A stretch of DNA of 32,755 bases from Halomonas sp. 707D7 (GTDB lineage: Bacteria > Pseudomonadota > Gammaproteobacteria > Pseudomonadales > Halomonadaceae). The notes under the pieces were generated by a model. It did no database searches. It was given only the letters and a program-made list of their open reading frames with translations, and was not told the origin of the DNA. The DNA lies in NCBI RefSeq assembly GCF_024158715.1, contig NZ_JAMZBC010000019.1, positions 1-32,755 on the forward strand, read 5' to 3'. The position numbers were made by a program, and so were the translations under genes. This document shows positions 1 through 8,297 of this stretch, one piece after another. Each line of letters opens with the position of its first letter. Position 1 is the stretch's first letter.

Positions 1-1314
1 ATTGATCACCCCGCCGGTGTCGCGCACCCGCTCGCTGCCCTCGGCCACCTTGACGCCGGAGTCCTCGATCAGCTTCTTGATCTCCTGGGCGGCGGCGGCG
101 GAGCGGCTGGCGAGGTTGCGCACCTCGCTTGCCACCACGGCGAAGCCGCGGCCCTGTTCGCCGGCGCGCGCCGCCTCCACCGAGGCGTTGAGCGCCAGGA
201 TATTGGTCTGGAAGGCGATGGCATCGATGGTGTTGACGATGCTGCTCATCTGCGTCGCACTCTGGTGGATGGCCTCCATGGTGCTCACCACCGTGGTCAT
301 GGCGTCGCTGCCGCGCCGCGCGTGCTGGGCCGTGGTCGCGGCGAGCTCGCGGGCGTGGTCGGCGTGCTCGGCGTTCTGCTTCACCGTGGCGGTCAGTTCT
401 TCCATGCTCGAGGCGGTCTCGGCAAGCGAGGCGGCCTGCTGCTCGGTGCGCGTGGAGAGCTCCTCGTTGACGCCGACGATGCGCTCCACCCCGTCGTTGA
501 CCTCATCCGCGCCCTGGTTGATGCCGCCGATGGTGCCCGCCAGCGCTTCGCGCATGCGGTTGATGTCGAACAGCAGACTGTGGCGATCCTTGGCCGCGAG
601 CGTGGTGCTGCGGGTCAGGTCGCCATCGGCGATGTGGCTGACCACCGTGGCCGCGTAGCGCGGGTCACCGCCGAGCCGTTTGGCCACGTCGCGAATCACC
701 CAGCCCATCAGCAGGGCTACGGGAATGCCCACCAGCAGCAGCGCGATCAGCGAGCGGATCAGGCTGTCGACGAAGGCGTCGTCGATGTCGTCGACGTAGA
801 CCCCGGCGCCGTAGGCCCAGCCCCAGTCCGCCAGGTAGGCGAAGTAGCTGATCTTGGGAAACTGCTCGTCGCCGGAGTCGATGCGCCGCGAGAAGTAGTC
901 GACGAAGCCGCCCCCGCCTTGCGCCGTGTCGAGCAGCGCCTGGTACAGGTACATGCCGCTCGAGTCCTGGAAGGTGCTCATGTCGTCACCGGGCTCGCGG
1001 CGCGGGTGGGCGACGATCTCCAGTTGATCGTCGAAGGCGAAGATGTACTCGCCGTCGCCGAAGCGGGCATTGGCGATGCTCTCGATGGCGCGGGCCTGCG
1101 CTTCTTCGCGGGTCAGCTCGCCGCTGCGGGCACGGGCCTGAAGGCTTTCGAGCTGCTGGCCCAGGCTTTCGACGACGTACTGGAGGCTCGTGCGCCGCTC
1201 CTGTTCGATGGTTTGTCGGGTATCCCAGCTCAGCCAGCCCACCAGCAGCAGCATGGCCAGGCAGATTACGGCGAGAATGCCCCAGAGGCGTTGGTTCAGC
1301 GTCAGTCGCGTCAT
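1..1314 (-). CDS. Methyl-accepting chemotaxis protein with periplasmic Cache domain (3' end outside window)
   Basis: This is an inner-membrane chemoreceptor that signals to CheA/CheW. Reading from an ATG at 1314 on the minus strand, the protein starts [12 protein letters not shown] and runs into an N-terminal membrane segment (about residues 10-28). A periplasmic region of about 150 residues follows, containing [11 protein letters not shown] and [19 protein letters not shown], typical of a single-Cache (sCache_2) sensor. A second membrane segment ([19 protein letters not shown]), a HAMP-like region and the signalling domain come next. The conserved hairpin tip is present as [20 protein letters not shown]. 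The frame stays open to base 1, so the end of the signalling domain is missing; 438 codons are present. The ligand cannot be told from sequence. A FliA-like promoter lies 40 bases upstream of the start. Confidence 0.93.
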   Translation of the reverse strand, partial: MTRLTLNQRLWGILAVICLAMLLLVGWLSWDTRQTIEQERRTSLQYVVESLGQQLESLQARARSGELTREEAQARAIESIANARFGDGEYIFAFDDQLEIVAHPRREPGDDMSTFQDSSGMYLYQALLDTAQGGGGFVDYFSRRIDSGDEQFPKISYFAYLADWGWAYGAGVYVDDIDDAFVDSLIRSLIALLLVGIPVALLMGWVIRDVAKRLGGDPRYAATVVSHIADGDLTRSTTLAAKDRHSLLFDINRMREALAGTIGGINQGADEVNDGVERIVGVNEELSTRTEQQAASLAETASSMEELTATVKQNAEHADHARELAATTAQHARRGSDAMTTVVSTMEAIHQSATQMSSIVNTIDAIAFQTNILALNASVEAARAGEQGRGFAVVASEVRNLASRSAAAAQEIKKLIEDSGVKVAEGSERVRDTGGVIN

Positions 1315-1353
1315 GATGTTCCTGAGTATCCGTAAGGACCGAAGATGCATCAC

Positions 1354-1380
1354 ATATCGGCAGGAAAGGGCGGGGCATGA
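1354..1380 (-). promoter_or_regulatory. Candidate FliA (sigma-28) promoter for the chemoreceptor gene
   Basis: On the minus strand the sequence reads TCAT, 15 bases, then GCCGATAT (complement of 1354-1361), 40 bases before the chemoreceptor ATG. The -10 element matches the flagellar consensus GCCGATAA at 7 of 8 positions. The -35 element is poor (2 of 4 against TAAA). Chemoreceptor genes are commonly FliA-dependent, which supports the call, but it rests mainly on the -10 box. Confidence 0.4.
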
Positions 1381-1435
1381 GACTGAAACGGCTTAATTAT
1401 TCGTAGCGTGCCAAGCGGCTGAAACCCGCGCCACA

Positions 1436-1451
1436 CGCGGCGTTCGCCGCG
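1436..1451. other. Perfect GC-rich palindrome between dsbG and the chemoreceptor gene
   Basis: CGCGGCG, TT, CGCCGCG forms a perfect 7-bp stem with a 2-base centre, about 25 bases downstream of the dsbG stop on the minus strand. No T-run follows in that direction, so it is not a classical intrinsic terminator. It may stabilise the 3' end of the dsbG transcript. Confidence 0.35.
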
Positions 1452-1475
1452 ATACGTCGCCCGGCGCGAGCAGCG

Positions 1476-2252
1476 CTATTGTGGCGCTTCGCCCCCCATC
1501 ATCTCGACCAGCCGGTCGCGCCCGGGCAGACCCTCGATGCGATCCAGGCGCACGGTGCCGTTCTCGGTTTCGCGCTTGAACGCGCTGGTGGGGGTGGCAT
1601 GAAGCCCGAGCTCGTCGAACAGCTGGTTGTTGGTGTAGACCTGCTCCTCGATCGCCACGCTCTGGGCGCTGGCGGTGATCGGTTCGCCTTCGCTGTGAGC
1701 GGCGAGCGCCTGGCCGGGGTCGTCCGCGGCGAGCAGGCTGGCGGCCAGTGCCGGGCTGTTCGGGGCGAGGATGCCGACCAGGATATGGCGAATCTGCACC
1801 TCGCCGGCCTCGACCCAGGGGCGCGTCTGGCGCCACAGCGCCTTGCAGTAGGTACAGTTCGGGTCGGTGAACATGTACACCGTGCGCGGGGCGTCGACGC
1901 TGCCATCCTGGACCCAGTGACTCTGCTCCAGGCTTTGCCAGGTCTGCGCCTCGAGCGGGGCGCGCACGTGAGTCTCGAGGGCCGCCTCGGAGAGATCCTC
2001 GCCTTGTGCATCGAACAGCGTGCCGATGATCGCGTGTTCGCCGTCCGGGGTGAGGTAGATCACCATCTCCTGGCCCGGCGCGCTGGCCCCGAAGCCGACG
2101 AGCCCGCCGGGGGCGTCGAAGCGCTCGTGAATCTCGAGGCCACGCTCGCGCAGGGCGTCGATGGGGGCGGGCAGCGGCGCGTCGGCGGCAAGGGCCGCGT
2201 TCAGGCCGGTGCTCGCAAGCGCGAGGGTCAGAAGCGATCTGGCAAGAGGCAT
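1476..2252 (-). CDS. dsbG: Periplasmic thiol:disulfide isomerase/chaperone, DsbG/DsbC family
   Basis: This is a 258-residue exported thioredoxin-fold protein that would reduce or isomerise disulfides in periplasmic proteins. The start is the ATG at 2252, which gives a signal peptide (MPLARSLLTLALA, likely cleaved after ALA at residue 22). The open frame runs further upstream, but that part lies inside the neighbouring gene. The catalytic motif is CTYC (C133, C136) in the context TDPNCTYCKALW, and the cis-proline is T220-P221. The N-terminal half fits the DsbC/DsbG dimerisation domain. E. coli DsbG has CPYC and DsbC has CGYC, so Thr in the second position is a variant. It lies 50 bases after the sugar phosphorylase gene on the same strand and may be co-transcribed. 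DsbG fits better than DsbC on length and overall look, but the split is not certain. Confidence 0.85.
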   Translation of the reverse strand: MPLARSLLTLALASTGLNAALAADAPLPAPIDALRERGLEIHERFDAPGGLVGFGASAPGQEMVIYLTPDGEHAIIGTLFDAQGEDLSEAALETHVRAPLEAQTWQSLEQSHWVQDGSVDAPRTVYMFTDPNCTYCKALWRQTRPWVEAGEVQIRHILVGILAPNSPALAASLLAADDPGQALAAHSEGEPITASAQSVAIEEQVYTNNQLFDELGLHATPTSAFKRETENGTVRLDRIEGLPGRDRLVEMMGGEAPQ

Positions 2253-2302
2253 GGCGTTTTCCGAGTGGCGGGAAGTCGAGCCCCAGTAGACCACAGCCCG
2301 GG

Positions 2303-4123
2303 CTAGCCTGCCTGCTCGTTGACCAGCCAGCGCGTCGCGTAGGGGGCAAGGGGCGCGTCGACAGGCCCCGCCGTGGGGCCCTCGAGCGTGCGCCAGCCGC
2401 CCTGGCCGAGCGCCTCGATAAGGGCCGGGCCGGCCTCGTCGAGCGGCACGGGCCGGTCGGTGACGTTGAAGAGTGCCAGCAGGCGGCGGCCGTCTTCGAG
2501 GGGGCCGCGCTCGATGGCCAGCAGGTTGTCCGGTGTGGTCAGCACATGCTGGGCGGCGCCGGGATGGAAGCAGGGCTCCGCGCGGCGCAGGGCGAGAAGC
2601 GCGCGCAGCGCGTGGAACACGTCGTGGGTCGGCGTCGAAGGGCTTGCCAGCAGCAGTTCGAGCTCGTCGCGCGGCCATTGGCGGCGGTTGATCGAGCGCA
2701 GCCGCCCGCTGCGCTCCACGCCCTCGACGTCGTTGAGCGAGCCAGTCAGCGTGTGGAGGTAGAGCGCGGGGATGCCCTGAAGGGAGAGCATGATCGCCTG
2801 GCTGCACAGAAACCGCGCGATCTGCCACGGGTCCGGCCCGCGGCGGGTGCCGCGCATCGCCTCGAACCAGGTGATGTTGATCTCGTAGGCGGTATCACTG
2901 CCATCGGGGTTGCTGCGCATGCTGACGAAGCCGCCGAAACGGTGCATCAGCTCGAGCAGCGCGTCGCGCTCGTGATCCGGCAAAAGCCCCTCCAGCGGGC
3001 GCACGCCGATGCCGTCGTGGCTGGCGGTGAAGTTGAGGTAGGTGCAGGTGTCGGGCAGCTCGGGAAGGCTCGCGAGCCACCCCTGGAGCGTTGCGGCCTC
3101 GCCCCGGGTGAGCGTATGCAGCAGCAGCGGCGGCAGGGCGAACTGGTACACCATGTGCGCTTCGTCGGCGGTGCGCACGGGGCCGGCGGCCTTCGGTGCC
3201 AGCCGCTCCAGGCCGAAATAGCTGATGTTCTCCGCGTGGGGCACGTTGGTCTCGGTGATCAACAGCGTGTTGGGCGCGACCTCGTCGACGATGGCGCGCA
3301 GAAGCCGCACCACGGCATGGGTTTCCGGCAGGTGGATGCAGGTCGTGCCCAGGCGCTTCCACACAAACGCCACCGCGTCGAGTCGCACGATGCTCACGCC
3401 TTGCAGCAGGTAGAACAGCAGTATGCCGACGAACTCCAGCAGCACGTCGGGGTTCTCGAAGTTCAAGTCGATCTGGTCGTCCGAGAAGGTCGCCCACAGG
3501 TGGCGGGTGCCCCGGCGGGTGGCGACCGGCACCAGCAGCGGGCTGCTGCGCGGGCGGGTCACCTGGGAGACGTCGGTGGCGGGGTCCACCTCGATGAAGA
3601 AGTCGCGCCCGGGCAGGCTTCCGGTCAGGTAGTCGACGAACCACAGCGACTCGCGCGAAACGTGGTTGAGGACCAGGTCGCCCATCAGGTCGAAATGGCG
3701 GGCGAGCTCGCGGATGTGCGACCAGTCGCCGAGCGCCGGGTTGACCTCGCGGTAGTGGATGACCGAAAAGCCGTCGTCGCTGCTCCAGGGAAAGAAAGGC
3801 AGCACGTGGACGCCGCTGATCACGCCGTCGAGGTGGCGGCGCAGGAAGTCGCCAAGCACCGTCAGCGGCGGGGTGTCGTCGGCGACGATGGAGTCACCGT
3901 AGCTGATCACCCACTGATCCTTCTCGCTCCAAAGTGGTGCGTTGCGCTCGCCGTCCGTCACCCGGCGAGCCTTTGTCACCGGAGTGCCGTCCTGGCTCTC
4001 GCCGCGCGCGCGAGCCTCGCGAAAGTACGCCACGTGCTGGCCGATACGCCGCGCCACCTCATCGGCGCGCTCGCCGTACAGGTGAACGAGGTAGCGATGG
4101 AGCGTCTGTTCGAAGTGGGTCAT
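2303..4123 (-). CDS. GH13_18 sugar phosphorylase, glucosylglycerate phosphorylase-like
   Basis: This is a 606-residue cytoplasmic alpha-amylase-superfamily enzyme that would cleave a glucoside with phosphate to give glucose 1-phosphate. The barrel motifs are visible: SYGDSI (residues 74-79), LPFFPWSSDDGFSVIHY (108-124), nucleophile D249 in IVRLDAVAF, acid/base E291 in ITETNVPH, and transition-state stabiliser D370 in ASHDGIG. From memory, long stretches resemble E. coli YcjM (PWSSDDGFSVI, TCIHL, ITETNVPH, DEAHMVYQF), which groups with glucosylglycerate phosphorylases rather than classical sucrose phosphorylases. The start at 4123 has a strong AGGAGG ribosome-binding site. The substrate is inferred; sucrose or glucosylglycerol are the alternatives. 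No sugar transporter or regulator is adjacent; only dsbG follows. Confidence 0.88.
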   Translation of the reverse strand: MTHFEQTLHRYLVHLYGERADEVARRIGQHVAYFREARARGESQDGTPVTKARRVTDGERNAPLWSEKDQWVISYGDSIVADDTPPLTVLGDFLRRHLDGVISGVHVLPFFPWSSDDGFSVIHYREVNPALGDWSHIRELARHFDLMGDLVLNHVSRESLWFVDYLTGSLPGRDFFIEVDPATDVSQVTRPRSSPLLVPVATRRGTRHLWATFSDDQIDLNFENPDVLLEFVGILLFYLLQGVSIVRLDAVAFVWKRLGTTCIHLPETHAVVRLLRAIVDEVAPNTLLITETNVPHAENISYFGLERLAPKAAGPVRTADEAHMVYQFALPPLLLHTLTRGEAATLQGWLASLPELPDTCTYLNFTASHDGIGVRPLEGLLPDHERDALLELMHRFGGFVSMRSNPDGSDTAYEINITWFEAMRGTRRGPDPWQIARFLCSQAIMLSLQGIPALYLHTLTGSLNDVEGVERSGRLRSINRRQWPRDELELLLASPSTPTHDVFHALRALLALRRAEPCFHPGAAQHVLTTPDNLLAIERGPLEDGRRLLALFNVTDRPVPLDEAGPALIEALGQGGWRTLEGPTAGPVDAPLAPYATRWLVNEQAG

Positions 4124-4217
4124 GGGCGCCTCCTGCGAGGTGTTTCAAGGGCAAGGTAACAAACGCTGCAGCTTGTGTGCCAAATCGTTACAATGCTAGG
4201 TTAAGGCCGCGTTAAAT

Positions 4218-4246
4218 AAAAAGGGTGGGCCCGTGGCGCCCTTTTT
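4218..4246 (+). terminator. Terminator-like hairpin in the nrdR leader
   Basis: AAAAAGGG (4218-4225) pairs with CCCTTTTT (4239-4246), with two further pairs (one G-T wobble) inside, ending in five T residues. It lies between two divergent genes, 59 bases before the nrdR start, so no upstream plus-strand gene needs terminating. It could attenuate transcription into the nrdR operon. A possible -10 (TACAAT, 4189-4194) sits just upstream, without a good -35. Confidence 0.45.
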
Positions 4247-4304
4247 GATAACGCGATCCGACGCCCCACGTTACTATCACTGCTCTCATCATAGGTTGAC
4301 GGCC

Positions 4305-4775
4305 ATGCATTGCCCTTTTTGTGGTGCCAACGATACTCGGGTGACCGATTCGCGCCTGGTGGCCGATGGCGATCAGGTACGTCGGCGCCGGCAGTGCGCC
4401 AGTTGCCAGGAGCGTTTCACCACCTATGAAACCGCCGAGCTCATCATGCCGCGCGTGGTGAAGTCCGATGGCTCCCGGGAAACCTTCGACGAGCGCAAGC
4501 TGCGCGCCGGCATGCTGCGCGCGCTCGAGAAACGCCCGGTCAGCGCCGAGGCGATCGAGGCCTCCGTCGAGCGCATTCGCCAGTCGCTGCGCGCCCAGGG
4601 CGAGCGCGAGGTGAACGCTCGCGATATCGGCGAGGCGGTGATGAAGGCGCTCAGCGGGCTCGACCAGGTCGCCTACATCCGCTTCGCCTCGGTCTACCGC
4701 AAGTTCCAGGATCTCGACGAATTCCGCGCCGAGATCGACCGGCTGGCGCAGACCCCGAAAGGCGAGAAGAGCTGA
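4305..4775 (+). CDS. nrdR: Transcriptional repressor NrdR
   Basis: This is a 156-residue repressor of ribonucleotide reductase genes that binds NrdR boxes in response to ATP/dATP. The N-terminal zinc ribbon is clear: C3, C6, C31 and C34, in MHCPFCG and RRQCASC. The ATP-cone follows (about residues 47-137: [16 protein letters not shown] through [12 protein letters not shown]). The ATG at 4305 is chosen because MHCPFC is the family's normal N-terminus; an in-frame start at 4233 would add 24 unrelated residues and overlap the leader hairpin. The ribosome-binding site is weak. The stop overlaps the ribD ATG by one base (TGATG), the usual nrdR-ribD coupling. Confidence 0.97.
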   Translation: MHCPFCGANDTRVTDSRLVADGDQVRRRRQCASCQERFTTYETAELIMPRVVKSDGSRETFDERKLRAGMLRALEKRPVSAEAIEASVERIRQSLRAQGEREVNARDIGEAVMKALSGLDQVAYIRFASVYRKFQDLDEFRAEIDRLAQTPKGEKS

Positions 4776-5944
4776 TGCAAGACCTGACCACGCATGATAG
4801 CGCCTACATGGCCCGCGCCATTGCGCTTGCGCGCAAGGGGCTCTACACCACCGATCCCAACCCCCGGGTGGGCTGCGTGATCGTGGCTGACGAGGGAGCC
4901 TGCGCCCGTATCGTCGGCGAAGGTTTCCATGTGCGGGCCGGCGAAGCCCACGCCGAGATCCACGCCCTGAACGCTGCAGGCGCGCACGCGCGCGGCGCTA
5001 CCGCCTACGTGACCCTCGAGCCCTGCTCGCATACCGGGCGCACCGGCCCCTGCGCCGTGGCGCTGGTCGAGGCCGGCGTTGCCCGCGTGGTGGTGGCGAT
5101 GGTCGATCCCAACCCCCAGGTGAGCGGGCGTGGCATCGCGCTGCTCGAGCAGGCCGGCATCCGCGTGGAGGTGGGGCTGCTCGAAGACGAGGCGCGGGCG
5201 CTCAACCCCGGGTTCGTCTCGCGCATGAGCCGGGGCCTGCCTTTCGTGCGGCTCAAGATGGCCATGAGCCTGGATGGGCGCACCGCCATGGGCTCGGGGC
5301 AGTCGCAGTGGATCACCGGGCCCGAGGCGCGCCGCCAGGTGCAGCGCCTGCGCGCCCGGTCGAGCGCGATCCTGTGCGGGGTGGAGTCGGTGATCATGGA
5401 CGACTCGCGCCTGACCCTGCGCCCGGAGCAGCTCGGGCTCCCCGACGGCGAGGCCATCGCTCGCCGCCAGCCGCTTCGCGTGATCATGGATTCCACCCTG
5501 CGCCTGCCGCTGGCCGCCGCGTGCCTGCGCGAGCCGGGCCAGACGCTGGTGATCACCACCGACGCGCACAGCGAAGAGAAACGCCGCAAGCTCGAGGCGG
5601 CCGGTGCGCACATCCACGTGATGCCCGCCTACCGGGCTGGGCGGGTGTCGCTGGCCGACATGCTGCGCTTTCTGGCAAGCAACCATCAGGTCAACGAGGT
5701 GCTGGTGGAAACCGGTGCCACGCTCGCCGGTGCCCTGCTCGATGCCGGGCTGGTCGACGAGCTGCAGCTTTTTGTCGCGCCCACGCTCATGGGCGGCGAG
5801 GCGCGGCCGCTGTTCGCCCTGCCGGGGCTGACCGAGATGGCGGATCAGAAGCGCCTGGACATACAGGACGTGCGCGCCGTGGGCCGCGACTGGCGCATCA
5901 TCGCAACACCCGTCGAGCGCGCCGCTCAGGCGCCGGGCACGTAA
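4775..5944 (+). CDS. ribD: Bifunctional riboflavin deaminase/reductase RibD
   Basis: RibD carries out the second and third steps of the GTP branch of riboflavin synthesis: deamination of the pyrimidine, then reduction of the ribosyl side chain with NADPH. The protein is 389 residues, a normal length. The N-terminal cytidine-deaminase-like domain shows the zinc ligands in HAEIH (H59, E61) and PCSHTGRTGPC (C84, C93). The reductase domain starts near residue 155 (PFVRLKMAMSLDGRTA) and includes VLVETGATLAGALLDAGLVDEL. The ATG overlaps the nrdR stop, so the two genes are translationally coupled. Confidence 0.97.
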   Translation: MQDLTTHDSAYMARAIALARKGLYTTDPNPRVGCVIVADEGACARIVGEGFHVRAGEAHAEIHALNAAGAHARGATAYVTLEPCSHTGRTGPCAVALVEAGVARVVVAMVDPNPQVSGRGIALLEQAGIRVEVGLLEDEARALNPGFVSRMSRGLPFVRLKMAMSLDGRTAMGSGQSQWITGPEARRQVQRLRARSSAILCGVESVIMDDSRLTLRPEQLGLPDGEAIARRQPLRVIMDSTLRLPLAAACLREPGQTLVITTDAHSEEKRRKLEAAGAHIHVMPAYRAGRVSLADMLRFLASNHQVNEVLVETGATLAGALLDAGLVDELQLFVAPTLMGGEARPLFALPGLTEMADQKRLDIQDVRAVGRDWRIIATPVERAAQAPGT

Positions 5945-5985
5945 AATCTGGCGCGCGCGGGGCAGTCAAGGTACCCTGACGCGCT

Positions 5986-6010
5986 GAATCGCATACGCGC
6001 CGAATCGCAT
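5986..6010 (+). repeat. Short direct repeat before ribBX
   Basis: GAATCGCAT occurs at 5986-5994 and again at 6002-6010, a 16-base period, within the 98-base gap between ribD and ribBX. It could be a protein-binding site or chance. The gap is too short for an FMN riboswitch and no RFN-element conserved blocks are seen. Confidence 0.3.
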
Positions 6011-6042
6011 GAGGGTCGCGCGGTTACTGTTTGGGAGATTCC

Positions 6043-7191
6043 ATGGTGAACACCTCGTCCGAGGGGCTGTCCCCGATTACAGAGCTCGTGGAGGATATCC
6101 GCCAGGGCAAGATGGTGATCCTCATGGACGATGAGGATCGCGAGAACGAAGGCGATATCATCATGGCCGCCGAGAAGGTGCGCCCGGAGCACATCAACTT
6201 CATGGCGCGCCACGCCTGCGGGCTGATCTGCCTGCCCATGACCCGCGAGCGCTGCGAGCGGCTCGAACTGCCGCTGATGGTGGGCAACAACGGTTCCGGC
6301 TTCGGTACCAAGTTCACGCTCTCCATCGAGGCACGCGACGGGGTGACCACCGGCATTTCCGCCGCCGACCGCGCACGCACGGTCCAGGCCGCGGTGGCCC
6401 CGGGGGCGCGTGCCGGCGACATCGTCCAGCCCGGCCACATCTTTCCGCTGATGGCCGAGCCCGGCGGCGTGCTGCGCCGCGCCGGCCACACCGAGGCGGC
6501 CTGTGATCTGGCGGCGCTGGCCGGATGCGATCCGAGCGGCGTGATCTGCGAGATCATGAACGACGACGGCACCATGGCCAGGCGCCCGGAGCTCGAGGCC
6601 TTCGCCCGCAAGCACGATATCAAGATGGGCACCATCGCCGATCTGATCCACTACCGCATGGTCAACGAGCAAACCGTCGAACTGGTCGAGGCGACGCCGG
6701 TCGCGACCACCCAGGGCGAGCTCATGCTGCACGTGTTTCGCGATCGTATCCAGGGCGCTCACCATCTGGCTCTGGTCAAGGGGCGCCCGTCGCCAGAAGA
6801 GGTGACCACGGTGCGCGTGCACCTGGCCGACACCCTGCGCGACGTGCTCGGGCTCAAGCAGGCCGCTTCCGGCCGCTGGCCCGCCCAGCAGGCGCTCGAG
6901 GAGATCGCAGCCGCCCCCGCCGGGGTGCTGGTGCTGATCGACGAGGGTCACCCGAACGTCGATCTCAAGGAGCAGCTCGACGTGTTCCTGGGCCGCGTGC
7001 AGCCGCCGCGCACCAGCGACTCCGATGGTGCCGGCAACTACCTGACCATCGGCACCGGTTCGCAGATCCTGCGCTATCTGGGCGTGGGCAAGATGCGTCT
7101 TCTGAGCTCGCCCTGGAAGTTCTCGGCGCTCTCGGGGTTCGATCTCGAAGTGGTCGAGCGGCTCGGCCCCGACGACAACGCTCCCCGGTAG
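6043..7191 (+). CDS. ribB: RibBX: DHBP synthase fused to a degenerate GTP cyclohydrolase II-like domain
   Basis: This 382-residue protein makes 3,4-dihydroxy-2-butanone 4-phosphate from ribulose 5-phosphate. The N-terminal RibB domain (about 1-208) is complete, with [17 protein letters not shown] (29-45), [25 protein letters not shown] and [12 protein letters not shown]. The C-terminal part (about 210-382) has the outline of GTP cyclohydrolase II, but the zinc-binding cysteines of the usual S-E-C...C-D-C-G block are gone; [17 protein letters not shown] stands there. This matches the RibBX variant described in Proteobacteria, whose X domain has no GTP cyclohydrolase II activity. The ATG at 6043 is preferred to an in-frame TTG at 6031, because GGGAGA lies just upstream of it. 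GTP cyclohydrolase II must be encoded elsewhere. Confidence 0.94.
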   Translation: MVNTSSEGLSPITELVEDIRQGKMVILMDDEDRENEGDIIMAAEKVRPEHINFMARHACGLICLPMTRERCERLELPLMVGNNGSGFGTKFTLSIEARDGVTTGISAADRARTVQAAVAPGARAGDIVQPGHIFPLMAEPGGVLRRAGHTEAACDLAALAGCDPSGVICEIMNDDGTMARRPELEAFARKHDIKMGTIADLIHYRMVNEQTVELVEATPVATTQGELMLHVFRDRIQGAHHLALVKGRPSPEEVTTVRVHLADTLRDVLGLKQAASGRWPAQQALEEIAAAPAGVLVLIDEGHPNVDLKEQLDVFLGRVQPPRTSDSDGAGNYLTIGTGSQILRYLGVGKMRLLSSPWKFSALSGFDLEVVERLGPDDNAPR

Positions 7192-7220
7192 AGCGCCGCC
7201 AGGGGCCCGCCCCGGCGCGC

Positions 7221-7273
7221 ACGAGCGAATGTTACGAGCAGGTTTCAAGAGCAGATTTAACGAGTAGGAAGAG
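7221..7273 (+). repeat. Imperfect 12-14 bp repeats in the ribH leader
   Basis: Four related blocks follow one another between ribBX and ribH: ACGAGCGAATGTT, ACGAGCAGGTTTCA, AGAGCAGATTTA and ACGAGTAGGAAGAG. The last merges into the ribosome-binding site. They are less GC-rich than the surroundings. This may be a short slippage-derived repeat or a set of binding sites; no known motif is recognised. Confidence 0.35.
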
Positions 7274-7278
7274 AAGAG

Positions 7279-7767
7279 ATGCAATCGCTTTCCCAAGTTG
7301 AAGGTACCTTCGTCGACGTCGACGGCCGCTACGTGATCGTGGTCGGTCGCTTCAATCACCACGTGGTCGACAGCCTCGTGGAAGGCGCGGTGGACAGCCT
7401 GACGCGCCACGGCGTTGATGCCGACAACATCCATATCGTCCACGTGCCCGGCGCCTGGGAGCTTCCGCTGGCGGTCAAGCGCGTGCTCACGACCCTGAAG
7501 CCGGACGCGGTCATCGCCCTCGGCGCGGTCATCCGCGGCGGCACGCCGCACTTCGAATACGTGGCCGGTGGCTGCAACACCGCCATCAACCACCTGCAGC
7601 TCGAGTTCGACACCCCCGTGGCCAACGGCGTGCTGACCGTCGAGTCCATCGAGCAGGCGATCGAGCGCGCCGGCACCAAGGCGGGCAACAAAGGCACCGA
7701 AGCCGCCATGGCGGCGATGGAGATGGTCTCGCTGCTGCGCGCCCTGCCGCTGGGAGAACCGTCATGA
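7279..7767 (+). CDS. ribH: 6,7-dimethyl-8-ribityllumazine synthase
   Basis: RibH joins the RibB product with the GTP-branch pyrimidine to make lumazine, the direct riboflavin precursor, as a multimer in the cytoplasm. The protein is 162 residues. Family motifs are present: [50 protein letters not shown] (with the catalytic histidine) and [24 protein letters not shown]. The ATG follows a purine-rich ribosome-binding site (GAAGAGAAG). The gene overlaps nusB by four bases (ATGA). Riboflavin synthase, which uses the product, is not in this cluster. Confidence 0.98.
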   Translation: MQSLSQVEGTFVDVDGRYVIVVGRFNHHVVDSLVEGAVDSLTRHGVDADNIHIVHVPGAWELPLAVKRVLTTLKPDAVIALGAVIRGGTPHFEYVAGGCNTAINHLQLEFDTPVANGVLTVESIEQAIERAGTKAGNKGTEAAMAAMEMVSLLRALPLGEPS

Positions 7768-8267
7768 GCGAGCGTCAGGCGCGCAAGCCGAGCGCGGCCC
7801 AGCAGGGGCGCCGCGCCGCCCGCGAGCTGACCGTCCAGGCGCTCTACCAGTGGCACATGACCGGCAAGTCCGCCTCGACCGTCGAGGCGGAGTTTCGCAG
7901 CCAGCTTGCCGACGACGATCTCGAGGATCACGAGAACTGGGTCAAGGTGATGCAGATCGCCGACAAGGCGCTGTTTCACACGCTGCTGCACGAAACCGTG
8001 CGCCACAAGGCGGAGCTCGACCGCGAGATCGCACCGCTGCTGGATCGCCGCCTGGAGGATCTCGACGCCATCGAGCTCGCCATCCTGCGCCTTGGTGCCT
8101 ATGAGCTCGCCAAGCGCCTGGAAGTCCCCTACCGGGTGGCGATCAACGAAGGCGTGGAGCTTGCCAAGTCCTTCGGTGCCACCGACGGCCACAAGTACGT
8201 CAACGGCATCCTCGACAAGCTCGCCATTCGCCTGCGCAGTGCCGAGGTCAGCGCGCGCCGTCAGTAG
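7764..8267 (+). CDS. nusB: Transcription antitermination factor NusB
   Basis: NusB is a 167-residue all-helical protein that binds boxA RNA with S10/NusE and promotes antitermination, mainly in rRNA operons. Recognisable stretches are [19 protein letters not shown] near the N-terminus, [24 protein letters not shown] in the middle, and [33 protein letters not shown] near the end. The start overlaps the ribH stop and GGGAG lies upstream. The ribH-nusB pairing is widespread in Proteobacteria. Confidence 0.98.
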   Translation: MSERQARKPSAAQQGRRAARELTVQALYQWHMTGKSASTVEAEFRSQLADDDLEDHENWVKVMQIADKALFHTLLHETVRHKAELDREIAPLLDRRLEDLDAIELAILRLGAYELAKRLEVPYRVAINEGVELAKSFGATDGHKYVNGILDKLAIRLRSAEVSARRQ

Positions 8268-8297
8268 GGCGCCGCTGTCTTGCGTTGAGAAGCCCTC

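Noticed and set aside
5945..6042. A possible FMN riboswitch before ribBX
   Set aside because: The gap is only 98 bases and lacks the conserved RFN-element blocks.
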